Shown: piece after piece, positions 1-8,349 of the stretch
Numbering within the stretch: position 1 is the stretch's first letter
Layout of the letters: each line of letters opens with the position of its first letter
Source of the DNA: Pseudoalteromonas sp. EB27
Lineage (GTDB): Bacteria > Pseudomonadota > Gammaproteobacteria > Enterobacterales > Alteromonadaceae
Assembly: GCF_001974875.1 (NCBI RefSeq)
Contig: NZ_MTQD01000012.1
Location: 1 to 64,000 of the forward strand
Length of the DNA stretch: 64,000 nt
Reading direction: 5' to 3'
Notes under the pieces: model-generated
The model's input: only the letters and a program-made list of their open reading frames with translations
Databases searched by the model: none
Told to the model about the DNA's origin: nothing
Program-made: the position numbers and the translations under genes

Positions 1-113
1 TAGGAAGTCAGGGCTCAATCTACGTCACAGCATTTTCACACTCTGGTTGGGTACGAGCTCACTGTCTTCCCGATGTGACAAGTGCTAGCTAAACACTCAT
101 CAAGAAGAGATAC

Positions 114-145
114 AAGGTTGGGTTGAGTGACACGAAACCCAGCGG
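114..145. repeat. GTTGGGTTT-type intergenic hairpin repeat, copy 1
   Basis: The stretch contains GGTTGGGTT and, after a short loop, ACGAAACCCAG, which can pair as an imperfect hairpin. A related copy in inverse orientation lies at 53257-53291. Short elements of this type occur between genes in many proteobacteria (general knowledge). No function is implied by the sequence. Confidence 0.5.
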
Positions 146-251
146 ATCTCCAATGCAAAGAGCACACCCAAAGCTAGTTATATGTAGTGTTTATTGTAGG
201 CGCATAGCTTGCTAGCGCGTCGGGCGTTAGCCTGAAAGTTAAATACAACAT

Positions 252-271
252 AAAACCTCATTCAGGTTTTT
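252..271 (+). terminator. weak hairpin with T-run
   Basis: AAAACCT, loop CATTC, AGGTTTT, then T. The stem is short and A+T-rich. It could end a transcript entering from the left edge. Confidence 0.3.
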
Positions 272-608
272 ATCGTGCTGGCGACAGCGGCAAAGGTATG
301 CTGACGCTTATATCCTCTGATCTTTCCCTGTACCACCGAGCATCACATTGCTCCCTTCAAATATTGATAGATGTGAAAGTAAATGGTGAAGATAAGATAC
401 CAATGCGTGAAATTACTCATCAGCTACCTATTTTTCATGTCACGATGTCGGAAAAATTGTTAAGCGTTAAATTTATGTTTTAGTTTGGCAATAAACAATA
501 TGACCTTTACGAGTTTTGACCCTTACGAATTTGCTATTGTATCTATTCTATTAAAACTAGATACTTAGTAGATTACTTTAAGTCACTTTAGAGAAAGCAG
601 GCGTATTC

Positions 609-2570
609 ATGAAAACAGATCTATATTCAATTTCAAAAATATTTACTGAGCGATTATTTAGAATACCTGATTATCAAAGAGGCTATGCGTGGTCCGATAA
701 ACATTTAAAAGATTATTGGTCAGATTTAGTTCAATTAGAAAAAGATAAAAATCATTATGTTGGTGTTATTACTCTCGAAGAAGCTCCAGATAAATCTGTA
801 CAAAATTGGACTGACGATCATTGGATTATTCAATCAAAAAGTTTTTCTCCATTCCATGTTGTCGATGGTCAACAACGATTAACAACAACTATTGTACTAA
901 TTCAAAGTATATGTGAAGTAGTTGGTGAGGATGGAACCCTTAATTACGACCCCGTTTCATTAATAAAGAAGAAATATATTTATGATTCAAAGGATGGAGG
1001 TATCTCTAGATCATATTTATTTGGATATGAATACGATAACCCGAGCTATAATTTTTTAAAAGCGGAAATTTTTAATGAAAAAAGAAATGTAAAGCACCCC
1101 TTAGATTCAACTATTTATACTCAAAATTTAATTAATGCAAAAACATATTTTTTAAATAAATTAAAAGCTTTAGATATATCTGAAATTGAAAATATTTATA
1201 AAAAGGTAACACAGCATTTCCTTTTTGCTATTTATTCAATGTCAGATGATATTGATGTGTATATTACTTTTGAAACAATGAATAATAGAGGGAAGCCTTT
1301 ATCACACTTAGAGTTGCTCAAAAATAGATTGATATACTTATCTACTAAATTTGATACAGATAATTATGAAAGGCAAGAGTTAAGAAGAACAATTAATTTA
1401 TGTTGGAAGGCGATTTATCATCACCTTGGAAGAAATAAAGATAATTTATTAGATGATGATTTATTTTTATTAAACCATTTTATACTTTATTTCGGTAAAG
1501 ATATTATTGAAACAGATTCGATTTCAACAAAACAACTTAGACGTGGTTACAGACATACTTTTAAAGACTACTTATTAGAAGAGAAGTTTACAGTAAAAAG
1601 TATAAAGACCGATGGCACTTTAAATTTACAAGATGTAAATGAATATGTAACTAGCTTAAAAACCTCAGTAGAAGATTGGTACCAGATACTTAATCCTAAA
1701 TCTAGTCAGTACTCTGAGCCAGTAAAAGAGTGCCTTGCTAGATTGAATAGAATTGGAATAAGCCAATACTTACCACTCATAATGACAGTTTTTAGAATGA
1801 CTGTTGACCAAAAGTTAAGACTTGATTTTCTGTCTGCAATAGAAAGGCAGGCTTTTGTTCATTCTTTAATAATGTATCGTATGTATATTGAGATGGATGA
1901 TGGTTCTATTGTTGAAATTTGTAATCAATTGAGTGCTAAAGAAATAAATATTTTGGAAGCTATAAAGAAGATAAGTTTGGCTACGGATGACATTTTAAAT
2001 AGAAAGGAATTGCTTAAAATAATTACTGACAACTTTAAAGGGAGTCGCGGGTTTTACTCTTGGGATGGTGTTAGGTACTTTCTTTATGAGTACGAAGTTA
2101 GCTTGCGAGAGCAGTCAAAAACATATTCAGATAAACTCAGCTGGGATGTTCTGAAGAGTGATGAGAGAGACTATCATACAATTGAACATATTTATCCTCA
2201 GAACCCCCGTAAAAAAGAATGGACTTCCTTATATTCTATGTACACATCAAAGCAAAAAACGCTATTGAAGCATTCATTAGGTAATTTAGTTCCATTATCA
2301 AAGCCTAAAAATTCTAGCTTTTCGAATAAACCATTTGAAGAAAAGAAATCCAATAAAAATAATACAGTTGGATTTATTTACGGCTGTTTTTCAGAGAATG
2401 AAATTGCAAAGAATGAAAGGTGGACAGCAAAAGAGATTCTTGACAGAGGGGTACGACTTTTACAGTTTATGGAAAGGAGATGGAACATTTCTATAGGTAA
2501 CAAAGTCGAATTTCTTGGTCTAGGCTTTGTCGAAGATAAGCTGAAAAAAGAAAGGGAGAAGAAATCGTAG
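609..2570 (+). CDS. DUF262/DUF1524 protein, GmrSD-like putative type IV restriction enzyme
   Basis: The N-terminal DUF262 part shows YQRGYAW at residues 22-28 and VVDGQQRLTT at 84-93, the ParB/Srx-like core motifs that bind and hydrolyse NTP in GmrS. The C-terminal DUF1524 part shows DYHTIEHIYPQ at 521-531 and then a LGNL...N...F stretch, the His-Me-finger nuclease pattern of GmrD. At 653 residues it is a single-chain arrangement. GmrSD enzymes cut DNA carrying modified cytosines; that role here is inferred from domains. The gene stands alone, with no methylase or partner next to it, and is visibly more A+T-rich than its neighbours, with AAA, AAT and TTA codons dominating, which suggests horizontal transfer. 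A phosphorothioation-sensing SspE-like role is an alternative. Start chosen at ATG after a GAGAAAGCAGG stretch. Confidence 0.8.
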   Translation: MKTDLYSISKIFTERLFRIPDYQRGYAWSDKHLKDYWSDLVQLEKDKNHYVGVITLEEAPDKSVQNWTDDHWIIQSKSFSPFHVVDGQQRLTTTIVLIQSICEVVGEDGTLNYDPVSLIKKKYIYDSKDGGISRSYLFGYEYDNPSYNFLKAEIFNEKRNVKHPLDSTIYTQNLINAKTYFLNKLKALDISEIENIYKKVTQHFLFAIYSMSDDIDVYITFETMNNRGKPLSHLELLKNRLIYLSTKFDTDNYERQELRRTINLCWKAIYHHLGRNKDNLLDDDLFLLNHFILYFGKDIIETDSISTKQLRRGYRHTFKDYLLEEKFTVKSIKTDGTLNLQDVNEYVTSLKTSVEDWYQILNPKSSQYSEPVKECLARLNRIGISQYLPLIMTVFRMTVDQKLRLDFLSAIERQAFVHSLIMYRMYIEMDDGSIVEICNQLSAKEINILEAIKKISLATDDILNRKELLKIITDNFKGSRGFYSWDGVRYFLYEYEVSLREQSKTYSDKLSWDVLKSDERDYHTIEHIYPQNPRKKEWTSLYSMYTSKQKTLLKHSLGNLVPLSKPKNSSFSNKPFEEKKSNKNNTVGFIYGCFSENEIAKNERWTAKEILDRGVRLLQFMERRWNISIGNKVEFLGLGFVEDKLKKEREKKS

Positions 2571-2641
2571 TTATTAATTTCATATAGATAAAGTACTTTA
2601 TGTTATGGCTGTGTAATTCTTGAATGGTTTTTTGTATAAAT

Positions 2642-2670
2642 CTTAGGTGGTAAACAGAATTACCACCTAA
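2642..2670. other. perfect hairpin over a stop codon
   Basis: CTTAGGTGGTAA and TTACCACCTAAG pair over 12 bp with a short loop. The stem covers the stop codon of the minus-strand gene that starts at 3290. There is no clean T-run on either side, so it may stabilise the mRNA end rather than act as a classical terminator. Confidence 0.45.
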
Positions 2671-3290
2671 GCCCCACACTGCTTAACCCGAGCTCCCGCA
2701 TGTTTAAGCGCAATAATTTGCCCTTTGCCGTTATGCGCCATGGCGAGCATATCGCCTGTATTTATATTACTTTCGACCGCGTGTTTACCTTTTAAATCAC
2801 TCAACAGCGAATGCTTAATTTGCACTAGCACCTCGTCATTACAGCTGGCTATGTACCAGTCGTTATCTACCTTTACGAGCGTGCCGTATTCTATGTGGCG
2901 TTGTTGGTGGCGGCGTAAATCGTTAGCTAATTGGCTATCGAGTGCGTGTTTTTGCTCTGTAAAGGTGCTTGCGTAGCTACCTGCTTGATTTATTTCGTGT
3001 GTTTTAATAATTGAATAGTCGTGAATGTCTATAGTATTAAGTACGGTGTTAAGCACGGTTTTAGGCGCGTGGTTAATGCCATCGTTATTATCAAACACAA
3101 TAAATGCAAACACACCCAGTGCGCAGGCAAGGCTGGTTAGCTGTAGCATAAAGCCGATCTTTTTAGGCTTAGTGTGCGTGGCTTTATTAAGTAGTACTTT
3201 TTGCTGAACGCTTGTAAGTGTAGTGCGCGCTTTTCGCTCTTTGTAGTGTTGTGTGAGCTTTTGATCAAACGGCTCATCAGGCTTGTTCAT
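2667..3290 (-). CDS. single-pass membrane protein, probable partner of the ECF sigma factor
   Basis: The protein has 207 residues: a basic cytoplasmic N-terminus of about 45, one hydrophobic segment at roughly 46-65, and a periplasmic remainder. It overlaps the upstream sigma gene by 14 bases and has a good AGGAGC ribosome site 7 bases before ATG, so the two are co-translated. Position and topology fit an anti-sigma factor, but the zinc HxxxCxxC motif of ZAS-type anti-sigma factors is absent and I do not recognise the family. The anti-sigma role is inferred from context only. Confidence 0.6.
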   Translation of the reverse strand: MNKPDEPFDQKLTQHYKERKARTTLTSVQQKVLLNKATHTKPKKIGFMLQLTSLACALGVFAFIVFDNNDGINHAPKTVLNTVLNTIDIHDYSIIKTHEINQAGSYASTFTEQKHALDSQLANDLRRHQQRHIEYGTLVKVDNDWYIASCNDEVLVQIKHSLLSDLKGKHAVESNINTGDMLAMAHNGKGQIIALKHAGARVKQCGA

Positions 3291-3855
3291 TGTTTGCTCC
3301 TAATAAACGTTTAAGGTGTTGCTTGGCGTAGCGCAGCCTTGTTTTAATGGTCTCAAGGCTGCTTTGCGTTATAAGTTCTATGTCGGCAAGCGAAAAGCCT
3401 TCTTGTTGCAAGGTTATGGCTTCGCGCTGTACAAAGCTAAGTTGTTTTAGGGCGGCGTCGAATGCGTCGTAACTTATGTTTGAGCTGCCTATAGTTAAGC
3501 CACTTTCGCTTTTATCATTTTGTGCTGCTAAATGCGTGTTTTCGTCAAGCTCTACAAAGTGCTGTTGCCTGCGGTATTCGTCAATGAGTGTGTTGCGGGC
3601 AAGTTTAAATAACCACGCTTTGGGTGTGGTTTGCGCTTGGTAAAGGTGGCGTTTTTCGATTACTTTTAGCCATGTTTGTTGGCTTACGTCGTATGCTAAA
3701 TGCGTATTAGATTGCGTAACAAGGTAGTGGTATAAGTCGTTACTGTAGAGGGCAATAAGCTGCTCTAAGTAACGATTGTCGCCACTTTTTGCGTAACTTG
3801 CCATGCAGTCCTTGCTTGGCGTTTCAAATAACCATGACTTAATACTTAGTAGCAT
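3277..3855 (-). CDS. ECF-type RNA polymerase sigma factor
   Basis: At 192 residues it has the two-domain layout of group 4 sigma factors. Region 2 holds AYDVSQQTWLKVIE and AWLFKLARNTLIDEYRRQ, the core-binding and -10 recognition helices. Region 4 near the C-terminus holds SFVQREAITLQQEGFSLADI and a helix-turn-helix ending in TRLRYAKQHLK. It redirects RNA polymerase, usually in response to envelope or extracytoplasmic signals. It lies between a TonB-like gene 14 bases upstream and a membrane protein overlapping its 3' end, all on the minus strand, so the three probably form one operon. It is distinct from the second ECF factor at 57396. Confidence 0.9.
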   Translation of the reverse strand: MLLSIKSWLFETPSKDCMASYAKSGDNRYLEQLIALYSNDLYHYLVTQSNTHLAYDVSQQTWLKVIEKRHLYQAQTTPKAWLFKLARNTLIDEYRRQQHFVELDENTHLAAQNDKSESGLTIGSSNISYDAFDAALKQLSFVQREAITLQQEGFSLADIELITQSSLETIKTRLRYAKQHLKRLLGANNEQA

Positions 3856-3869
3856 AGGCGTTTAGTCCG

Positions 3870-4505
3870 TTAAATAGAGTTATCTAATTTAAAATCGAGC
3901 TGTACAGTTTGACCTGTTTGTAATTGTGCCACACCTTCAATTACTTTGGGGCGATATTTCCAGCGTTTAATAGCTCTTATTGCTTCGCGGTCAAAGGTGC
4001 GTTTTGGCTCGGCGTTAATAACTACTGGGTCAATTACCTCCCCCGTTGGCGAAATGCTAAAGCTTAGTTGCACCCAACCTTCAATACCATCGCGCGCGGC
4101 TGTGGTTGGGTATTTAGGGTTTATGCGCACTATGGGTGTTGCATCCCCTGTTGGGCGATTAATGGTGTTGTTAATGTCGCCACCAAAATCGTCAATTGTT
4201 ATCGGCGTAAAGTCGCTAATTGCCAGCACAGGATCGGCTGATGTATCAAGCGGTGGAGCTTTTTGCGGTACTTTAGGCATCGGCGGTGGTGGCTGTATTT
4301 TTTGTATATGCCTTACTTTTGAATCCTCAGGTGCTTGAAAAATCTCTACTATAATATCGTCCCCTGGTTTAACCGGTGCGCGTTGCTCGCCACTTATTAA
4401 ATATTGCATAAACGCAAAAGCTGCAAAGGTCATCGCGGCGCCGCCAATAACGGCAGTCGATGTTTTAATAAATACTGGGTTGTTAGGTACTTCAAGTGTG
4501 TGCAT
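3870..4505 (-). CDS. TonB family protein (energy transducer-like)
   Basis: The 211-residue protein has one N-terminal membrane segment (about residues 10-35), a proline-rich stretch with QPPPPMPKVPQ, and a C-terminal TonB fold with INPKYP and AIRAIKRWKYRPK. TonB transmits inner-membrane proton motive force to outer-membrane receptors. No exbB or exbD lies nearby, so it must use partners encoded elsewhere or do another job. ATG at 4505 was chosen because GGAG sits 6 bases before it; the TTG at 4517 upstream lacks a site. It is the first gene of an apparent operon with the ECF sigma factor. Confidence 0.85.
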   Translation of the reverse strand: MHTLEVPNNPVFIKTSTAVIGGAAMTFAAFAFMQYLISGEQRAPVKPGDDIIVEIFQAPEDSKVRHIQKIQPPPPMPKVPQKAPPLDTSADPVLAISDFTPITIDDFGGDINNTINRPTGDATPIVRINPKYPTTAARDGIEGWVQLSFSISPTGEVIDPVVINAEPKRTFDREAIRAIKRWKYRPKVIEGVAQLQTGQTVQLDFKLDNSI

Positions 4506-4559
4506 AAGCCGCTCCAAATTTTATTGACCACTACAATTAGGGTGTTTTCAAAGCTATAA

Positions 4560-4600
4560 CGGGTGGCAAATCAAAAAGGGGTGAAATAATTTTATAAAAA
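4560..4600 (-). promoter_or_regulatory. candidate ECF promoter for the TonB/sigma operon
   Basis: Read on the minus strand there is ACCCCTTTTT followed, 21 bases from its start, by CGTTATA. This resembles the AAC/TTTT and CGTC-type elements of ECF promoters and has the same spacing as the better candidate at 57319-57346. It would imply autoregulation. The match is loose. Confidence 0.3.
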
Positions 4601-4660
4601 ATGTGGGGTTTAGTTACAATAGCCATTCGCAAATATTAAAACTTAACTTTTTAGGCTGTT

Positions 4661-5167
4661 ATGCAACTCATTGAAATAAATAAAGCGCGTTACCGTAAAC
4701 ATTTAAACCGTGTTATTGCAGGATGTGGTATTGGTTTGGCTGTAGGCAGCTTGGCTATATCGCAAACGCTGATTGCTTTATTTCCCAATGAAAGTGGTAG
4801 CCACTTTCATTGGAACTTAATAGGCGTTGCTATTACTAGCGTTGGGCTTGCGTGGCTACTTAATAAATACCGTACTCATACATTTATGACAGAAGTTGTT
4901 TATGTGTGGGAACTTAAAAAAGCACTTAATAAAATAACCCGTAAAATGGCTAAATTAAAAGCCGCTGGCCGTGAAGGCAATGCCGATGCATTATTAGCAA
5001 TTCATTATAGCTACGCGGGCTCTCGGTTATTGTGGCAGCTAGACGATAACCTAATCACTATGGACGATTTAGCCATTAAACAAGCTGAGCTTGAATCTGT
5101 TGCAGCGCAACATAATGTAACGCTTAATGTTGAAGATTACGACGCAAGTATTTTAAAACAGTTTTAA
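4661..5167 (+). CDS. DUF3087 family membrane protein
   Basis: A 168-residue protein with two membrane segments (about residues 16-37 and 50-65) and a charged helical C-terminal half. It resembles the DUF3087 family of marine gammaproteobacteria, whose function is unknown. It is divergent from the TonB operon and is followed 34 bases later by a low-molecular-weight phosphatase gene on the same strand, so the two may be transcribed together. Confidence 0.7.
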   Translation: MQLIEINKARYRKHLNRVIAGCGIGLAVGSLAISQTLIALFPNESGSHFHWNLIGVAITSVGLAWLLNKYRTHTFMTEVVYVWELKKALNKITRKMAKLKAAGREGNADALLAIHYSYAGSRLLWQLDDNLITMDDLAIKQAELESVAAQHNVTLNVEDYDASILKQF

Positions 5168-5201
5168 AACATAGGTTTTTAAATTAGTGAGAGGAGCCTT
5201 A

Positions 5202-5651
5202 ATGAAAAAAGTACTCATAGTGTGTTTAGGTAATATTTGCCGCTCGCCAACCGCAGAGGCGGTATTAAAAGCCCGAGCTAAAAAGCTAGGTGTTAACGTT
5301 AAAGTTGATTCGGCGGGCACTATTGGTTATCACGAAGGTAAAACGCCTGATAGTCGCTCAATGGCAGCAGGGGAGAAGCGCGGTTACAGCTTTAAAGGTA
5401 TTTATTCACGTAAAGTACGTACAAGCGACTTTACTGAGTTTGATTTAATTTTAGCGGCCGATACGCAAAATTTAGCTGATTTAAAAGCCCAATGCCCTGA
5501 GCATCTACAGTACAAATTAGCGTTGTTTTTAGAGTTTGGTGAACAGAGCGTTAGTGCGATTCCCGATCCTTATTACGGCGGCGATGATGGCTTTGAAAAT
5601 GTGCTCGATTTAATTGAAGCGGCTAGCGATAAAATACTCGCTAAAATTTAA
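5202..5651 (+). CDS. low-molecular-weight protein tyrosine phosphatase
   Basis: The P-loop CLGNICRSP (Cys8 and Arg14, CX5R) lies at the N-terminus, and IPDPYYGG near residue 122 supplies the general-acid Asp-Pro. At 149 residues it has the family's usual length. Such enzymes dephosphorylate tyrosine kinases of exopolysaccharide export, or other proteins. No wzc-like kinase or capsule gene is nearby, so its substrate is unknown. ATG at 5202 is preceded by GAGAGGAG; the upstream GTG at 5187 is less likely. Confidence 0.88.
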   Translation: MKKVLIVCLGNICRSPTAEAVLKARAKKLGVNVKVDSAGTIGYHEGKTPDSRSMAAGEKRGYSFKGIYSRKVRTSDFTEFDLILAADTQNLADLKAQCPEHLQYKLALFLEFGEQSVSAIPDPYYGGDDGFENVLDLIEAASDKILAKI

Positions 5652-5750
5652 TCCCTATTTTATTACTAAAGCTAAATTTAACGAGCTTTTTGTCGTATTG
5701 CACAGCGTCCCTAAAGTGAGTACATTTTATACTTACTCAAAGGGAACTTT

Positions 5751-6260
5751 ATGAAAATAAAAATATTACTACTGACTTTATCTATCGCTTCTTGTTCTAC
5801 TTTTGCTAATGATGTTAGTTTTTCTATTGGGGGGGGCTATCCTTATTTGGTTATTCCTGAGGTGTCTTTATCGGCTAACGACGACACACAACGCTGGTAT
5901 GCAAACTATAAACTAGGCCTTGATGATGGATTTTCAGCAGGTTTTGAACAAGCAGTAAGCGATAATAAAAAACATGCTTTTGGCGCGCTTGTGGGCGCTA
6001 TTGGCGCAAGAGATACAGACCAAGAGTGTGAAAGTTCAACAAATGATGTAGCAACTGACTTTGCTAATACGCTAGGTTGTGTAATTGGCGGTATTTTTGA
6101 TGAAGAAACAACAAACGGCATAGGGCTTACTTACAGCTATAACTTTAATGGACTGAACAGCGCTGGTTTTAGATTAGAGCTAGATGTTGGCTACGGTAAA
6201 GCAAGCGACAGCAACGAAAAAAGAGCTGATGGTGGTATTAGCGTAAGTTACGAATTTTAA
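5751..6260 (+). CDS. exported outer-membrane-like protein, unknown function
   Basis: A signal peptide of about 19 residues ends at TFA-ND. The mature part alternates polar and hydrophobic residues in the manner of a small beta-barrel and ends in VSYEF, with the C-terminal Phe typical of outer-membrane proteins. Two cysteines near the middle could form a disulfide. I do not recognise the family. A strong bidirectional terminator follows it. Confidence 0.6.
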   Translation: MKIKILLLTLSIASCSTFANDVSFSIGGGYPYLVIPEVSLSANDDTQRWYANYKLGLDDGFSAGFEQAVSDNKKHAFGALVGAIGARDTDQECESSTNDVATDFANTLGCVIGGIFDEETTNGIGLTYSYNFNGLNSAGFRLELDVGYGKASDSNEKRADGGISVSYEF

Positions 6261-6288
6261 CTACGTGAGTTTTGTATTCGTTGGTATT

Positions 6289-6315
6289 AAAAAAGGCGCA
6301 TAAAGCGCCTTTTTT
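6289..6315. terminator. bidirectional Rho-independent terminator
   Basis: AAAAAAGGCGC, loop ATAAA, GCGCCTTTTTT. It sits between convergent genes and has A and T runs on both sides, so it can serve both. Confidence 0.85.
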
Positions 6316-6327
6316 AATGAGCCGCTT

Positions 6328-7443
6328 TTAGTTGCGGTTAATTTTAAAGTCGAGTTGTACCTGAGAAATAGCGCTAACGGGTTTGCCGTTTTCAAACTTT
6401 GGTGCGTAACGCCATTGCTCAACGGCTGCTTGGGCTGACTTTTCAAATGCGCTGCCACCTTCAGAACTAAGTACTTTTAGATTTTTTACAAAGCCTGCAG
6501 TATCTACCTCAAACTCCATAACAACGCTACCATCGGTACTAAATCTGGCTATGTGCACTGGGTATTTAGGATTAACACGATAGAGTGGTGTTTGCTCTTG
6601 CGATTCTTTCCATGGCACCATTTGAGCGATAGCTAGGCAGTGTTTAGTTGCTTCTTCGCTTTTGCCTTGTTTTTCGTACAGACCTACAAGTTTAGAGTGA
6701 GCGGTTAGCTCAGCACTGTGATCGTATTTTAAGTTATCGTCAAACGCGGTAACTATGCTGTTTAAGCGCTCAATTGCCTGATTATATTTTTTACTACCTT
6801 CGGCAAATGCGGCTATTAAAAAATTAGCTTTAATTTGCTCTACCGAGCTACTAGGCAGATTTTCACGGTAGTATTCGTCGGCTTCTTCTAGGTAGTTTTT
6901 CGCTTCGCGATATTTTTTAGAGCTAAACTTTTTAGCCAGTAGCGTTGCAGCTTCAAGTTTCATGTCGGCTACAAACTTAGGCTTATTTTGTGTTTTAGCT
7001 ATTTCAATCACTTGTTCTAAAAAGTTAGCTGCTTTGTAAGCTGATGTTGTGTAGTTGGCTTGGCCAAGTAGTGCATCAATCGTTTCTATTGATAGTTTAC
7101 CGTGGTTTGCAGCTAAAATAGTGTGTGCTTCATTATAAAGGGTATAACGCTGTTCGTTTAGCTCATCGCCGTAGCCTTTAATCGCTTTAGCGTAATTAAT
7201 AGCTAAGTTAGCGGTGTTATCTGAGCTTTCACCATAAACGGTTTTACCTGATGTGTAAGCAAGTTTGGCAGTTTGTAGTACGTTTTCGTCTGCTTCAACT
7301 GCTGCTAAATAGCTTTGGTATGCTTGGCTAAATACCGTTTGAGGATCGCTTGCTTGGCTGGCGAGTGCTGTAGTGCTTAAAGTTGTTGCGCTTACAGCAG
7401 ATAAACTTAAGCCTATAAATAAAGCGAGTTGCTGACGTTTCAT
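6328..7443 (-). CDS. secreted TPR-like protein with C-terminal TonB domain
   Basis: A signal peptide of about 29 residues ends ALA-SQ. A helical, TPR-like middle (about 40-280) follows, then a TonB-type C-terminal domain with YRVNPKYP and AAVEQWRYAPKFENGKPV. Unlike true TonB it keeps no uncleaved membrane anchor, so the TonB domain should be free in the periplasm. It may bind outer-membrane receptors or peptidoglycan; the function is not known. It lies 1.8 kb from the TonB/ECF operon and on the same strand, but is transcribed separately. The ATG has a TAGGGA site upstream. Confidence 0.75.
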   Translation of the reverse strand: MKRQQLALFIGLSLSAVSATTLSTTALASQASDPQTVFSQAYQSYLAAVEADENVLQTAKLAYTSGKTVYGESSDNTANLAINYAKAIKGYGDELNEQRYTLYNEAHTILAANHGKLSIETIDALLGQANYTTSAYKAANFLEQVIEIAKTQNKPKFVADMKLEAATLLAKKFSSKKYREAKNYLEEADEYYRENLPSSSVEQIKANFLIAAFAEGSKKYNQAIERLNSIVTAFDDNLKYDHSAELTAHSKLVGLYEKQGKSEEATKHCLAIAQMVPWKESQEQTPLYRVNPKYPVHIARFSTDGSVVMEFEVDTAGFVKNLKVLSSEGGSAFEKSAQAAVEQWRYAPKFENGKPVSAISQVQLDFKINRN

Positions 7444-7691
7444 AATAATCCCTATCGTTGTTTAAAATACAAAATACCAAACGTGCCTGTAAGTGTCACT
7501 GATTAAGGTAAATCAAAGTAAATAACATTGGCTGTTATTTGTATTAATTTATTGCTAACAATCATTGAAAATAACGCCTGTCGTCGCCATATATTTGCCA
7601 TAAACAGTCTTGTACTACGGTGTATTTATCCTATTTTGTGATATTATCACTTTATTGTCGTGTCGTAGTTATTTAAATATTTGGATTTGTC

Positions 7692-8315
7692 GTGGCGCAA
7701 GTAAGAGCAAGAGTCCAGCTTAATGTTGGCAGAAATAGTGATATCCCTGCAGAAATAATCTCATTTACTGATTTAAAAGATGGCAAAGAACATATTGCTA
7801 TGGTGTTTAACAACGCTGATACAGAGCAAAATGTACCGCTTATTCGTATGCATTCTGAGTGTTTAACGGGTGATGTATTTTACTCATCGCGTTGCGATTG
7901 CGGCGAGCAGCTAAATGAATGTATTGAAATGATGCACGAAAAAGGCGGTATTTTATTGTATTTACGCCAAGAAGGTCGTGGCATTGGTTTATACAACAAA
8001 ATTGATGCTTACGTATTGCAATCGCAAGGTATGAACACCTACGAAGCTAATAATCATTTAGGCTTTGCTGATGATTTACGTGATTTTTCGGATGCGGTAT
8101 TAATGCTCAATGCGCTTAATTTAAGCCACGTTAAATTAATGACCAATAATCCTAAAAAGCTTAACGCATTAAAAGACGCCGGTATTAATGTTGACTCGGT
8201 TGTGGGCACGCATGCGCACATTAAAGCGGGTGTTGCGGGTAATAAATCGTACCTAGAAACAAAAATTAAGCATGGCGCGCATATGTTAGATATTAAGAAA
8301 ATTAAAAAACCTTAA
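7692..8315 (+). CDS. ribA: GTP cyclohydrolase II (riboflavin synthesis)
   Basis: RibA opens GTP to the first pyrimidine intermediate of riboflavin. The zinc ligands Cys57, Cys68 and Cys70 are visible in [20 protein letters not shown], and [10 protein letters not shown] supplies the catalytic Arg region. At 207 residues it is the stand-alone form, without a RibB domain. It starts at GTG, has no strong ribosome site, and has no FMN riboswitch upstream. A 10-bp-stem terminator follows. Confidence 0.95.
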   Translation: MAQVRARVQLNVGRNSDIPAEIISFTDLKDGKEHIAMVFNNADTEQNVPLIRMHSECLTGDVFYSSRCDCGEQLNECIEMMHEKGGILLYLRQEGRGIGLYNKIDAYVLQSQGMNTYEANNHLGFADDLRDFSDAVLMLNALNLSHVKLMTNNPKKLNALKDAGINVDSVVGTHAHIKAGVAGNKSYLETKIKHGAHMLDIKKIKKP

Positions 8316-8349
8316 TCATTTAATTACGTTTCGTCTATTAATACCCCCT

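Larger units (their letters stand above)
1..608. other. gene-poor left edge of accessory region
   Basis: I see no convincing gene in this stretch. It holds a GTTGGGTTT-type hairpin repeat (114-145), a weak hairpin-plus-T signal (252-271), and an imperfect hairpin with an unpaired A near 200-218 followed by CGGGCGTTAG, which recalls the 3' end of an integron attC site. The 61-codon frame at 298-483 has no usable ribosome binding site and no recognisable family. The last 100 bases are A+T-rich and probably carry the promoter of the following gene. Confidence 0.4.

Noticed and set aside
298..483. 61-codon frame at the left edge
   Set aside because: No ribosome site at a useful distance, no recognisable domain, and the region carries repeat and hairpin traces instead.
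7444..7691. FMN riboswitch before ribA
   Set aside because: None of the conserved RFN-element blocks are visible.
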